Below are positions 24,809 through 33,696 of a DNA stretch of 64,000 nucleotides, one piece after another. Positions within the stretch are counted from its first letter, which is position 1; the number at the start of each line of letters is the position of its first letter. Source of the DNA: CAYRSS01 sp964426945 (lineage in GTDB: Bacteria > Planctomycetota > Phycisphaerae > UBA1845); the NCBI GenBank assembly GCA_964426945.1, contig CAYRSS010000010.1:1-64000 (forward strand), given 5' to 3'. Made by a program: the position numbers and the translations under genes. The notes beneath the pieces were generated by a model, which saw only the letters and a list, made by a program, of their open reading frames with translations, was not told the DNA's origin and did no database searches.

Positions 24809-25450
24809 CTACCGTTGGTGTGGATATGGCTCAATTTGTTCACGGAGCTTACTTGCATAAGCATCAAATTGGGCTTTCGTAAGCGGATACCACTCATTGT
24901 AAGCGTAACGGCGGAAGAAATGTGCGAGTACTTCTCGGAAGTGTTCGGACGCGGTTGAATTCAGTCGGCATGCACGGTTCACACGTAGATCCTCTAGGTC
25001 TTCGCGCGGAACACGCAGGATGGTCCTTAAATCAGCAGCCATCGCAGTCTTGAAACCAGGCAATTCTGCAGGAGGAAGATAGAACATTCGCGGCATCTCT
25101 CTTGCCGTCCTAGTTATAAGCGATTGCCACTTCTCATCGTTCTTCGGCGCTGTTTCCTGCCCCACTGCCGCCAAGAATTCGTCAATCTGACAGAGACACA
25201 GGTCGCGACCGCGTCCGGCGTCACAATTCTGCGTTATTACGATCGCGCTAACGGGTGTGATTGAAAGAATCGCCGAAACGGCGCCACCCTCGCTCTCTTT
25301 CAGGGCATCCAGCCACGTAATCTGCCGAGCCCCGGTTTCGTCGCTGCTGATCGTAGGGAGGCTCGATAGTTTGAAGTCGACTCGAGGGACATCGCAAAAG
25401 ATGTCGCCTTGGCAAATACGGCTGTCGGTTGGGACTGGCTCGTATATCAT
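24809..25450 (-). CDS. Uncharacterised protein with a TQNCD motif, third gene of the AT-rich cassette
   Basis: 213 residues, no signal peptide or membrane helix. Key features: CQGDIFCDVPRVDF near the N-terminus and AIVITQNCDAGRGRDLCLCQ near residue 75-90. The pairing of an early QGDIF line with a later ITQNCD line recurs, as far as I recall, in accessory-region proteins of unknown function. It starts eight bases after the preceding gene, so it is translationally linked. No enzyme class can be assigned. Confidence 0.6.
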   Translation of the reverse strand: MIYEPVPTDSRICQGDIFCDVPRVDFKLSSLPTISSDETGARQITWLDALKESEGGAVSAILSITPVSAIVITQNCDAGRGRDLCLCQIDEFLAAVGQETAPKNDEKWQSLITRTAREMPRMFYLPPAELPGFKTAMAADLRTILRVPREDLEDLRVNRACRLNSTASEHFREVLAHFFRRYAYNEWYPLTKAQFDAYASKLREQIEPYPHQR

Positions 25451-25457
25451 GAAACCG

Positions 25458-25847
25458 CTATAGTTGGCTGTAGCCTATATCCAGCATGAACTGCGCTTCC
25501 CGGAATCGCTCTTCTCGCAAGCCGCGCTCCGTTTCTTTGTGCACGTTCATGGCAAGTTCACGAGCTTGCGCAATCGTGATCCTCTTTCCCCGTCGATAAC
25601 GAACCTCCCAGACGAATGAAGATGAACTGGATCGACCCAAATCTCGGCAGGCATCGCTAATCACAATAGGAGTAGTCGTCACCAAGCCACGGAATAGCCA
25701 GCCAACTGCGCGAGCGAGTCTCGGATCCCGGCCCTGAGAGAAGACTGCGACCCCTACCTTTGATGCGCTGTCATGTGACAGAGGGACGGCCGTGTGGGTC
25801 GTCTCAGAGCAGGAGTGCGCGGGTTCAGTGATCTTAAGTGTTGCCAT
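25458..25847 (-). CDS. Uncharacterised 129-residue protein, second gene of the AT-rich cassette
   Basis: Soluble protein without recognised domains: GVAVFSQGRDPRLARAVGWL, then a basic helix-rich C-terminus (RGKRITIAQARELAMNVHKE). Its ATG lies 14 bases inside the end of the preceding TIGR04255-like gene, so translation is coupled. The only clue to function is its cassette. Confidence 0.55.
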   Translation of the reverse strand: MATLKITEPAHSCSETTHTAVPLSHDSASKVGVAVFSQGRDPRLARAVGWLFRGLVTTTPIVISDACRDLGRSSSSSFVWEVRYRRGKRITIAQARELAMNVHKETERGLREERFREAQFMLDIGYSQL

Positions 25848-26652
25848 GTTGACTCTCGAAAGCGCTAAGCAGGGTGCCTCGGCACAGGGTGAAGAACCAC
25901 TTGTCTACGATGTTGTGTGCGGTATCGAGCCAGGGCAAGTAGTTATGTGGCTGCTTCGGAACTGCGGAACCGTCGGAACGGATTGTAATCTGCATTATGA
26001 TGCACGGATCGCCGTCTCTAAGGCCTGTGGAAAGCCCAAGCAAAGCCAATCCGATTGGGTTGGTAAGCGGGAAGCTCATCTCAAGGTTTACGCTCGAGGC
26101 TTCGTCAGGATTCTGCGGATCGTCGAATAGTAAAGGCTCTACATTCACGTTTGTGTGTAGCAGTTCGGCCAAGAATCGCATTGGAGAGATGCTAGCTGGA
26201 TCGTATGGTATGGCGTTGATGTATCGCAGCTGGACGGCTATTGGATTCAGGGGGGCGACATCCGTTGGATACGATGCGAATAGAGCGGAGATAGCTCGTG
26301 CTAAGCGAGGCTGGAAGGTGCTCCACTCGTACGCGGCAGTCTCATTGACAGTCAGGATTCCGGGACCAAGCTGTGTCAGTGGCCACTGTTCATGACCAGC
26401 GCGGAATTGGTGTCGCACTACATGCGCAGTCAATTCCTCAGGTACGTTCACGGTTGGGAGATCTTGCACGTGCGGATAATCATGCCGGATGCGATCGTAA
26501 TACCGGCCCAGTAAAATGCGGAATCCGGGGTCGCGCGGCGGGAGGTGCGGAGTGGCTGACTGCAAGCCCCAGTGCAGTTCGAAGATCGCCTCGACGAGCG
26601 GCTTATTGGGAAGAGGTCTTGGAACAGGGATGGCCGGCTCAGTCGTATTCAT
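25834..26652 (-). CDS. TIGR04255-like protein, first gene of the AT-rich cassette
   Basis: 272 residues from Met 26652. The N-terminal line PLPNKPLVEAIFELHWGL and the overall length match the sporadically distributed TIGR04255 family, whose role is unknown; the match is by eye. Further features: FQPRLARAISALFASYP and LQLRYINAIPYDP-like beta-alpha units, no membrane segment. It is the first gene of a three-gene cassette with lower GC than its surroundings. An in-frame upstream ATG at 26721 is possible but its sequence is not protein-like. Confidence 0.7.
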   Translation of the reverse strand: MNTTEPAIPVPRPLPNKPLVEAIFELHWGLQSATPHLPPRDPGFRILLGRYYDRIRHDYPHVQDLPTVNVPEELTAHVVRHQFRAGHEQWPLTQLGPGILTVNETAAYEWSTFQPRLARAISALFASYPTDVAPLNPIAVQLRYINAIPYDPASISPMRFLAELLHTNVNVEPLLFDDPQNPDEASSVNLEMSFPLTNPIGLALLGLSTGLRDGDPCIIMQITIRSDGSAVPKQPHNYLPWLDTAHNIVDKWFFTLCRGTLLSAFESQHGNT

Positions 26653-27009
26653 GCTAGGTTGATCCCAGATGAGGAGTAGTAGATCGATAATCCTGGCGCA
26701 CCCGCCGTCGCTCGGACGCATGTCCCGGCATGCTTGGTCTTAGGCATTTTCAGCTCTGCTGGGGTCGAGCCTGCTCCCTACTCCGCGGGCAGGCTTTGCA
26801 TCAGAGTTTACTCGCTTTAGGTATCCGGGGCAATCTCTCTTATGGCCCCCCGGGTTAGCCCCTCCTTTCCCGCTGGTTTCGGGCGAAGCCTCCGCAGGCT
26901 TCGGCGAGTTGCCGGAGAACGCGATCACCGGATGGAGGCTGCGCGCCTCGGGGACGGCCATGGCAGCTTCTCGTGGGCCGGGCAGCTTAGGCGGATCGTC
27001 CGGCGCCCG
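26653..27009. other. Intergenic region between the AT-rich cassette and aspS
   Basis: 357 bases with no convincing gene. It marks the transition from lower to high GC around 26750. A perfect stem of eight base pairs (26884-26891 with 26896-26903, loop of four) lies about 105 bases beyond the aspS stop and could be its terminator, though no U-tract follows. A 73-codon open frame at 26740-26961 has no ribosome site and is rejected. I see no tRNA that might have served as integration target. Confidence 0.5.
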
Positions 27010-28815
27010 TTACTTCTTCTCCCCCGGCGGCAGCTTCACCCCGATATGCAGCTCCCGCAACTGCTTCTCATCCACCGCGCTTGGCGTGTCCATCATCGGG
27101 CAGTACGCCCGCTGTGTCTTCGGATACGCGATGACGTCGCGCAGCGAGTCCGCGCCCGCGAACATCATCGCCCAGCGGTCGAAGCCGAAGGCGATGCCGC
27201 CGTGGGGCGGGGCGCCCATCCTCAGGCCGTCCAGCAGGTAGCTGAACTTCTCCTGCGCCTCCTCCGGGCTGATTCCCAGCAGGCCGAAGACCTTGCTCTG
27301 AATGTCCTGGCGGTGAATTCGGATGCTGCCGCCGGCCATCTCGATGCCGTTGAGCACGAGGTCATACGCTTTGTCGCGCACCTTGCCCGGCTCGCTGTCG
27401 AGCAGGTGCAGGTCCTCGTCGATCGGGGCCGTGAACGGGTGGTGCGTGCTGAACCAGCGCTGTTCGTCCTTGTCCCAGATGAACAGCGGGAAGTCGATGA
27501 CCCACAGCAGATTCCACTGGTTTTCCGGGATCAGCTTCAGCAGTTGCCCCAGCCGCCCGCGGAGGTGGTTGAGGTACTTGCAGACGTCGTCGTAGCTGCC
27601 GGGCATGAAGAGGATGACGTCGCCGACGTCCGCCCCGAGGTGGGCGCAGAGCTCGTCGCACATCGGCTGCAGGAACTTCGCCACCCCGGTGGTGAACTCC
27701 CGCCCGCCCGAGGCGCTCCTGCTCACTTTGGTGTAGGGCAGCCCGCTGCCGCCGATGCCCTTGATCTCCTCGGTCAACTGGTTGTCGATGACGCTGCGCG
27801 TCAGCGTCTGCTCGGCGCCCTTTGCCACGATGCACTTGACCACGCCGCCGGCGTCGATCGCCTCGCGGAACACCTTGAAGTCGGTCCGCCGGGCGAACTC
27901 GGTGACGTTCTGAAGCTCGAGCCCGAAGCGCGTGTCGGGCCGGTCGATGCCGAACCGCTCCATCGCTTCGTGCTCGGTCATGCGCGGGAAGGGCGTCTGC
28001 ACGTCCACGTTGAGCACGACCTTGAAGAGGCGCTGAATGCAGCCCTCGACCATCGTCATCACGTCTTCACGGTCGACGAACGCCATCTCCATGTCGAGCT
28101 GGGTGAACTCGGGCTGGCGGTCGGCGCGCAGGTCTTCGTCACGGAAGCAGCGCACGAGCTGCGCGTAGCGGTCAAAGCCGCCGATCATGAAGAGCTGCTT
28201 GAAGATCTGCGGCGACTGAGGCAGGGCGTAAAACGTCCCCGGCTTTACGCGCGAGGGCACCAGATAGTCGCGGGCGCCCTCCGGCGTGGACTTGCCGAGA
28301 AACGGCGTCTCGATTTCCACGAAGCCGTGCTCGTGGAAGTAGGAGCGGATCGTGTGCCCCATCAGGGCCCGCATCCGGAAGATTTTCTGCATCTGCGGGC
28401 GGCGGAAATCGAGGTAGCGATACTTCAGGCGCAGCTCCTCGCTCGCCGCGCCCATGTCGGCAATCTGCACCGGCAGCGGGGCGGCGTGGCTGAGCACTTC
28501 GACCTCGGTGACGTCGACCTCGATCTCGCCCGTCGGCAGCTTCGGGTTGGTCTTGTCGCCGCGAGAGATGACCTGGCCCCGGACCGCGATCACGTCCTCG
28601 CCGTGCAGGTCGCGGGCGATCGCGTGCGCGGCGGGATGCTCGTTCGGGCGGAACCGCAGTTGCGTCAGCCCCGTGTGGTCGCGCAGGTCGATGAAGGTCA
28701 TCCCGCCGTGATCGCGCGACGAATTCACCCATCCGGCGAGGAGGACGGTCTTGTTCACATCGCCGCCGCGCAGCTCGCCGCAACGGTGCGTTCGCTTGTT
28801 ATAGGGCAGTCCCAA
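27010..28815 (-). CDS. aspS: Aspartyl-tRNA synthetase
   Basis: About 601 residues. Bacterial-type class II enzyme: N-terminal OB-fold (THRCGELRGGDVNKTVLLAG, WVNSSRDHGGMTFIDLRDH), motif 2 (RDEDLRADRQPEFTQLDME), the bacteria-specific insertion domain in the middle (GVAKFLQPMCDELC) and motif 3 (HGGIAFGFDRWAMMF). Start is placed at TTG 28815, nine bases after a GGAG and just before the conserved KRTHRCGEL line; an ATG start would need 56 extra unlikely residues. Whether it is discriminating (tRNA-Asp only) or also charges tRNA-Asn cannot be settled here, because no gatCAB is in the window. Confidence 0.93.
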   Translation of the reverse strand: MGLPYNKRTHRCGELRGGDVNKTVLLAGWVNSSRDHGGMTFIDLRDHTGLTQLRFRPNEHPAAHAIARDLHGEDVIAVRGQVISRGDKTNPKLPTGEIEVDVTEVEVLSHAAPLPVQIADMGAASEELRLKYRYLDFRRPQMQKIFRMRALMGHTIRSYFHEHGFVEIETPFLGKSTPEGARDYLVPSRVKPGTFYALPQSPQIFKQLFMIGGFDRYAQLVRCFRDEDLRADRQPEFTQLDMEMAFVDREDVMTMVEGCIQRLFKVVLNVDVQTPFPRMTEHEAMERFGIDRPDTRFGLELQNVTEFARRTDFKVFREAIDAGGVVKCIVAKGAEQTLTRSVIDNQLTEEIKGIGGSGLPYTKVSRSASGGREFTTGVAKFLQPMCDELCAHLGADVGDVILFMPGSYDDVCKYLNHLRGRLGQLLKLIPENQWNLLWVIDFPLFIWDKDEQRWFSTHHPFTAPIDEDLHLLDSEPGKVRDKAYDLVLNGIEMAGGSIRIHRQDIQSKVFGLLGISPEEAQEKFSYLLDGLRMGAPPHGGIAFGFDRWAMMFAGADSLRDVIAYPKTQRAYCPMMDTPSAVDEKQLRELHIGVKLPPGEKK

Positions 28816-28847
28816 GGCAGTATTCTCCGATGCTGCTATCGCACAAT

Positions 28848-28861
28848 AAAGCCACGGCTTT
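28848..28861. promoter_or_regulatory. Palindrome in the aspS leader
   Basis: AAAGCC and GGCTTT are separated by two bases. It lies 33 bases upstream of the TTG start of aspS and may be an operator or a short hairpin in the mRNA. Confidence 0.3.
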
Positions 28862-29008
28862 GTAGTTCCGCGGCGGTGGAAAATCAATTCCCCGGGCGCA
28901 GCCCGGCGCGGCTGCACGCGGCTGGCCCCCGAACCGACGGGAGTGTACGCTGCCCTGCTGGCGAGTGCGCAACCGCATCGCACCCGAGCCCCTGAGGAAC
29001 CCGAAACG

Positions 29009-29761
29009 ATGAGCCGACCGATTGACGTGATCTTCGTCGATTTCTACGGCACGCTCGCCGCCGGCGACAAGGAGACGGTCGAACTGACCTGCCGCGGGGT
29101 GGTCGAGGGGCTTGGGCTGGCCATGAGCGCGCCGGAACTCGCGATCCTGTGGGGAGAGAGGTTCTTCGAGGCACTGGCCCACGCCAATCACGATCGCTTC
29201 CGTACCCTCTATGAGTGTGAGCAGGAGAGCCTCCGCCAGACAGTCCGCCCCCTCGTCGGCGAGATCGATCCCGCGCCGTTCGTCGAGGCGATGGAGGCCT
29301 ACTGGCGTCAGCCACCCCTGCACGAGGACGCACTGCCCTTCCTGGCGGCCCTGAATAGGCCGGTCTGCTGCGTCTCCAACGCCGACGCCGAGCCGCTCCA
29401 CGCGGCGATCGCCCACCACGGCCTGCGCTTCGACGGCGTCATATCGTCCGAGGAGGCGCGTAGCTACAAGCCGGACTCGACCATCTTCGACAACGCCTGT
29501 GAATTGATGGGCGTCCGGCCGGAGCGGGTGCTTCACATCGGGGATTCGCTGCACAGTGACGTGGGCGGGGCCGCCCGGCGTGGCATTGCGACAGCCTGGC
29601 TGAACCGCCCGCAGCGGATTCACGATATCGGACGGGCAGCGGCAGATTTTACGGTGTCGAGCCTAACCGACTTGATCCCGCTACTGTCTAACGGACGGGC
29701 GGTCCTCGGGGACGCCCCCGGCGGCCTGCGAGGCCGTCGCGTCGGCCAGCCGGGCGAATAA
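29009..29761 (+). CDS. HAD-superfamily phosphatase
   Basis: 250 residues from Met 29009, behind GAGG. The HAD motifs are complete: motif I VDFYGTL (nucleophile Asp in DVIFVDFYGTL), motif II CVSNAD, the conserved Lys in RSYKPDSTIF, and motif IV IGDSLHSDVGG. The helical cap inserted after motif I puts it in the class I HAD type. Substrate unknown. The gene is divergent from aspS, and a short terminator hairpin follows it. Confidence 0.88.
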   Translation: MSRPIDVIFVDFYGTLAAGDKETVELTCRGVVEGLGLAMSAPELAILWGERFFEALAHANHDRFRTLYECEQESLRQTVRPLVGEIDPAPFVEAMEAYWRQPPLHEDALPFLAALNRPVCCVSNADAEPLHAAIAHHGLRFDGVISSEEARSYKPDSTIFDNACELMGVRPERVLHIGDSLHSDVGGAARRGIATAWLNRPQRIHDIGRAAADFTVSSLTDLIPLLSNGRAVLGDAPGGLRGRRVGQPGE

Positions 29762-29765
29762 TCCG

Positions 29766-29787
29766 CGGCCCTTCGGCCGGGTTTTCC
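29766..29787 (+). terminator. Likely Rho-independent terminator of the HAD gene
   Basis: Five base pairs (CGGCC with GGCCG), a four-base loop (CTTC), then GGTTTTCCTT, five bases after the stop codon. Confidence 0.5.
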
Positions 29788-29924
29788 TTGCCCGGACTTT
29801 TTGCTGGCCATATAGTTAACAAATGTAGATAGTTCCGGTTCGGGGCCGATCGGCATCGGTCGCCGGCGGGCGCCAGGGGCGAGGCCTCTGACGCCCACGG
29901 GTGCGAGCGAGAGGAGAAACTCCC

Positions 29925-31934
29925 ATGGCACGGCATCAGCAGCTTACCCGGGTCTTCTGGAGCGCGCTCTTTGCGATCGCCTCGCTGGGCGTGGTCGCTG
30001 TCGCCGACGCTGGCGAGTCGAAGCGTCGCTCGACCGACTCCTCCGCCGCCCGGGCGTCGAGATCCTCGGGTGCTTCGCGGGCTTCGCGGTCGTCGGCTCG
30101 TCCGGCAACCTCTGCCAGCCGCGCCACGCGGGCGGTGCCACAGCGATCAACGGTCTCCCGCGCGGCGCCGGCGCGCCGTTCGGCGCCCGCGTCAGCCGTG
30201 CGCCGATCCTCCCCGCCGACGCGGCGAGAGAGCCCCGCGACGAGTTTCTCCGCGCGTAGAAGCTCGCCGTCTGTTACCCGGCCCGCGCCCTCGATCAACC
30301 GTCCTTCCGTGGCGCGACCAGCGTCGTCGTTCAGCTTCCAGCCGAGCCGGGTCAGCAATCGGCCGTCCGCGGGCCCCGGTTCCGCATCTCGTTCGACACC
30401 CTCGCCGGCGACCAAGTATCAGCGGTCGCGCACGCCGAGCGTGCCCAGCTACCGTTCGAGCTACGGCACAACGAGCACGCCGCAGGCCCGTCCCGCGCCC
30501 ATCAGTTCGTTCCGGCAGCAGCCGTTCAGCCGCCCGGAGCGTGCCGTGACCTCGGCGCCCACGCGGGCGACGCGCGGCACCAGCCCCTACACCAGTCCGA
30601 CGCAGCCGGCGCAGTCCTCGTATCGCGGGGTTTCGTCACCGGTGAAGCGCTACGTGGGCAGTCCGACGGTCTCCGAGGCCTCACGTGGCGGGACCATAGC
30701 CTACCGCGACGGGCGCGGGGTCGGCTCGCGCGATCATCGCTACGACGGCGACAGGCGCGACCACGCCGGCAACCGCGGAAGCCTCTGGGTTTCGACGCCC
30801 AAGTTCGGTCTCGGCGTCTCGCGCCAAGGCGATCGGTACAGCGCCGCGGTCCGCATTGGCGATCGCGACCGCGACCGGCATCACTCGTACCGCAGCGGTT
30901 GCTCGCACGGCTGCATCGGACACTGCTCGCACCGTTCAAGCTACTACCCGAGCTACTGGTTCAGCTACCGCTCGGCCTATCCGCACACGCGTCGGCACTA
31001 CGGCATCACCACGGGGATCGGCTATTCCTACTGCCGCCCGGCCCACGTGTACTACACGGACTACTACCGGGATTACTACACGGGCTACTACCCGTCGACC
31101 GTGACCATCTACCAGGAGGCGCCGCCGACCTACGTCGTGGTGCCCCCGGTCGAGACGGTGGTCACCGAGCCGGCGGAGTCTGTGTACCTGGTCCCCGACG
31201 AGGGCGAAGCCGTGGCCCCGACCACGCAGCAGACGCTGCCGCCGTCGAACTCCGCGTCGCCCTACACGCCGCTGCATGGCGATGCCGGCCTCAACACCCC
31301 GTACACGCCCGCTCCCGCGGTAACGCCGGTCGCACCGGCGCCGCAGGCCGCCGCGCCGGCCACCAGCGAGTCTGCGCCGACGCCGGCTGCCACGCGCTGG
31401 GAACAGTACATGGACGCCGGGTTCAAGGCGTTCACTGAGGGCAAGTACGAAGCCGCTCAGCGCTCGTTCATGCGGGCGATGATCGCTGACGACCGCGTCG
31501 CGCTGTCTACGCTGATGTACGGCTATGCCAACTTCGCGTTAGGTGACTTCGAACTGGCGACGGAGGGGGTGCTGCGGGCGATTTCAGCCGACGAACGCCT
31601 GCTCCGCGAACCGCTGGCGGTCCGCAGTCTGTACGCTGATCAGGCGGTGTTCGAGTCGCACCTGAACGCCATGACCCAGCACGTGGCGAAGAACGCCGAT
31701 CGCGGAGGGATGCAGCTCACGCTGGCGTACATTCTCTTCGCGGCCGAGGAGCCGGATCGCGCGTGGTTCATTGTCAACGACCTCGCCGGGCAGAATCCTG
31801 AGGACGAGTTGCTCAAGTCGTTCCATGCGGCGATCGTGTCCGTCCTCGAGCAGCTCAGCGGCAAGCCGGAAGCGGCCGCGACCGAGCCGGCCCCGAGCGC
31901 TGAAGCCGAGGCGCCGGAGACCCAGCCGGAGTAG
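29925..31934 (+). CDS. Secreted low-complexity protein with a TPR-like C-terminal domain
   Basis: 669 residues from Met 29925 behind AGAGGAG, with a signal peptide (VFWSALFAIASLGVVAVADA). Residues about 30-260 are Ser/Arg/Pro/Ala-rich and strongly basic. A central region is rich in Tyr (YYTDYYRDYYTGYYPS), with HxxxHS repeats (CSHGCIGHCSHRSSY). A Pro/Ala linker leads to a C-terminal helical domain with TPR-like units (ERLLREPLAVRSLYADQA, DRGGMQLTLAYILFAAEEPD). The shape suggests a cell-wall- or polymer-associated envelope protein. The three-part composition is unusual. No enzymatic residues are visible. Confidence 0.8.
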   Translation: MARHQQLTRVFWSALFAIASLGVVAVADAGESKRRSTDSSAARASRSSGASRASRSSARPATSASRATRAVPQRSTVSRAAPARRSAPASAVRRSSPPTRRESPATSFSARRSSPSVTRPAPSINRPSVARPASSFSFQPSRVSNRPSAGPGSASRSTPSPATKYQRSRTPSVPSYRSSYGTTSTPQARPAPISSFRQQPFSRPERAVTSAPTRATRGTSPYTSPTQPAQSSYRGVSSPVKRYVGSPTVSEASRGGTIAYRDGRGVGSRDHRYDGDRRDHAGNRGSLWVSTPKFGLGVSRQGDRYSAAVRIGDRDRDRHHSYRSGCSHGCIGHCSHRSSYYPSYWFSYRSAYPHTRRHYGITTGIGYSYCRPAHVYYTDYYRDYYTGYYPSTVTIYQEAPPTYVVVPPVETVVTEPAESVYLVPDEGEAVAPTTQQTLPPSNSASPYTPLHGDAGLNTPYTPAPAVTPVAPAPQAAAPATSESAPTPAATRWEQYMDAGFKAFTEGKYEAAQRSFMRAMIADDRVALSTLMYGYANFALGDFELATEGVLRAISADERLLREPLAVRSLYADQAVFESHLNAMTQHVAKNADRGGMQLTLAYILFAAEEPDRAWFIVNDLAGQNPEDELLKSFHAAIVSVLEQLSGKPEAAATEPAPSAEAEAPETQPE

Positions 31935-31970
31935 GCTTAGGCCAATCGAGCCGACCCGACGCAGGAATAA

Positions 31971-32002
31971 GGGCGAGCTACCCCGGATTGGGTGGCTCGC
32001 CC
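31971..32002. terminator. Bidirectional terminator between convergent genes
   Basis: A 13-pair stem with one G-U (31971-31983 with 31990-32002), a six-base loop, then CTTCTTGTT on the plus strand. It separates the TPR protein from the SGNH hydrolase. Confidence 0.75.
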
Positions 32003-32033
32003 CTTCTTGTTCGTGCAGTGCGGTCGCCGGGGG

Positions 32034-33140
32034 CTACGGGTTCATCAAGCCCTCGATCGGCTCCAGAAGGGCGTTGGCGACCAGCGCGTAGCCGTCCGGG
32101 TTCAGGTGGACAATGTCGATGAAGAGGTCGGTCCGCCCCGCGAGAATCGGGACGAGATCAACGAACGACGCGCCGTGTTCACGCGACGCCTCCGCCGCGA
32201 GTCGCTGATTATCGCTGATCATCCGTGACCGCCCCGCGAGCTGGATCCCCGCGGCCTGGGGCAGGATCGGCCAGGACACGACCACCGTCTCCGCGCCGCG
32301 CCGGCGGCACTCGTCGATCATCCACGCCAAGTGTTCCCGATACTCGTCGGACGAGACGCGCGGGCGGGCGTCGGAACCGTCGAGTGCGGAGTCATCCTCC
32401 ACGCCGGCAGGGGCGATCGATTCGCCCGCCTCCTCGCTCCGCGCCATCAGCCGCCGCGCAAGCCGCGTGATGCCCAGTCCGCCCGGGCCGCGCAGCAGTT
32501 CAGCGTACTCGCGGTCGGACATCTCGCGCCCTTGGGCGAAGGGGCGCTTGTCGCCCGGCCGCGCCGGCTGGATGTCGTTGAAGCCCAGCGCGATCACCAC
32601 GGCGTCCGGCGAAAGGTCCAGCCCCGCGCTGCGCAGGTACATCAGCCCCTGGTAGGAGGTGAACCCGGGCACGCCGGCGTTGAGCACCTCGATCGACCGC
32701 CCCGGATGCCGCGCCCGCAGCAGTTGCTCAAGCTGAGCGGGATAGGTTCGGTCGCCGCCCGCGCCGGAGCCGAACGTGCACGAGTCGCCGACGCACAGCA
32801 CGCGGAACGTGCCCGCCGGCTTGGGGGTCGTGATCTCCGGCCCGCGCAGGCCGTGGGCGTTCGTACGCACGTCAAAGATGCGCGGGTTGCCCGTTTCCCC
32901 AAGCACCACCCCCGGCGCGAGACGGAAGAAGCACGCCTCGTCCGGACGGTAGAGGCGGTCGCGCAGGGCGTCTGCGGGGCGGCCCTGCCAACGGGCCTCC
33001 AGCGGCACGCCGCTTGGGCCCATTGCGAGCAGCGCGAGTCGGGCGCCGCCCTCCAGGCATGCAAGCATGCCTACGAACAACAGCCAGGCGAAGAGCCAGC
33101 GCCGCCGCGGAGACAGGGATGCAGGTGAGGGCTCGGTCAT
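32034..33140 (-). CDS. SGNH/GDSL-type hydrolase with N-terminal membrane anchor
   Basis: 368 residues. One N-terminal membrane segment (WLFAWLLFVGMLACLEGGA), then an SGNH hydrolase domain: block I GDSCTFGSGAGG with the catalytic Ser, Gly in NAGVPGFTS, block III GFND, and C-terminal DIVHLNPDG with the catalytic Asp and His. Such proteins remove acyl groups from sugars or lipids outside the membrane. The substrate is not known. Neighbouring genes do not form a pathway with it. Confidence 0.85.
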   Translation of the reverse strand: MTEPSPASLSPRRRWLFAWLLFVGMLACLEGGARLALLAMGPSGVPLEARWQGRPADALRDRLYRPDEACFFRLAPGVVLGETGNPRIFDVRTNAHGLRGPEITTPKPAGTFRVLCVGDSCTFGSGAGGDRTYPAQLEQLLRARHPGRSIEVLNAGVPGFTSYQGLMYLRSAGLDLSPDAVVIALGFNDIQPARPGDKRPFAQGREMSDREYAELLRGPGGLGITRLARRLMARSEEAGESIAPAGVEDDSALDGSDARPRVSSDEYREHLAWMIDECRRRGAETVVVSWPILPQAAGIQLAGRSRMISDNQRLAAEASREHGASFVDLVPILAGRTDLFIDIVHLNPDGYALVANALLEPIEGLMNP

Positions 33141-33198
33141 GATCTGAGGGATATCGGCACGCGGCTGGGTGGAGTGTCACTCCCGGAGAGCGGGGCGG

Positions 33199-33663
33199 TC
33201 AGCCGCGCCCGAGCTGCTGGACAATGCGGAAGTGGGCCTCCTCCACCGGCATGATCGAGAGCCGCTGGCCTCGCTTCAGCACGAGCATGTCGCCGAGGGC
33301 GGGCGTCGCCTTGAGTCTCGCCAGCGGCACCACCCGCGCGAACTTCTCCCCGAACTTCACTTCGACGGCGACCCACGGATTCTCCTGCACGGCTTTGGGG
33401 TCATAGTGGTCGTCCTTCGGATCCACAGCTGTCGCATCGGGGCGCGCTGCTCGAGAGACGCTTGCCACCCCGGCGACACCCGAGGGCTCGCCGCTGGAGT
33501 GGTAGATCAGAACATGGTCGCCCGGCTTCATGTCGTCGCGCATGAAGTTGCGGGCCTGGTAGTTGCGAACACCGTCCCACCAGGTCTTTCCGTCCCGCTC
33601 CAGGTCGTCGATCGAGTAACTCCCCGGCTCCGATTTCATCAGCCAGTATCGCGCGTGGCTCAT
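33199..33663 (-). CDS. EVE domain protein
   Basis: 154 residues, a single EVE domain (thymocyte nuclear protein 1 type): YWLMKSEPGSYSIDDLERD, WWDGVRNYQARNFMRDDMK, GDHVLIYHSS, and a C-terminal LVLKRGQRLSIMPVEEAHF. EVE folds recognise modified bases in DNA or RNA; the target is unknown here. Length and domain are complete. It shares the minus strand with a zinc-ribbon gene 34 bases upstream. Confidence 0.9.
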   Translation of the reverse strand: MSHARYWLMKSEPGSYSIDDLERDGKTWWDGVRNYQARNFMRDDMKPGDHVLIYHSSGEPSGVAGVASVSRAARPDATAVDPKDDHYDPKAVQENPWVAVEVKFGEKFARVVPLARLKATPALGDMLVLKRGQRLSIMPVEEAHFRIVQQLGRG

Positions 33664-33696
33664 GCGCACACGGATACCCGGATGACACCGGCGGGG

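Larger units (their letters stand above)
24650..26760. other. AT-richer three-gene accessory cassette, probably acquired
   Basis: Base composition drops abruptly here: 25 of 60 bases in 24721-24780 are G or C, while flanking genes are mostly far richer. The three minus-strand genes overlap or nearly touch. No transposase, integrase, tRNA or flanking direct repeat is seen, so the mode of entry is unknown. It sits between the ATP-grasp gene and aspS. Confidence 0.65.

Noticed and set aside
26740..26961. 73-codon minus-strand frame between the cassette and aspS
   Set aside because: No ribosome site, low-complexity composition; treated as intergenic.
24592..27009. Integrase-driven genomic island with attachment sites
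   Set aside because: Compared both edges by eye and found no direct repeat, tRNA or recombinase, so only a compositional island is claimed.
26842..28995. 717-codon plus-strand frame opposite aspS
   Set aside because: Complete overlap with the well-supported aspS on the other strand.
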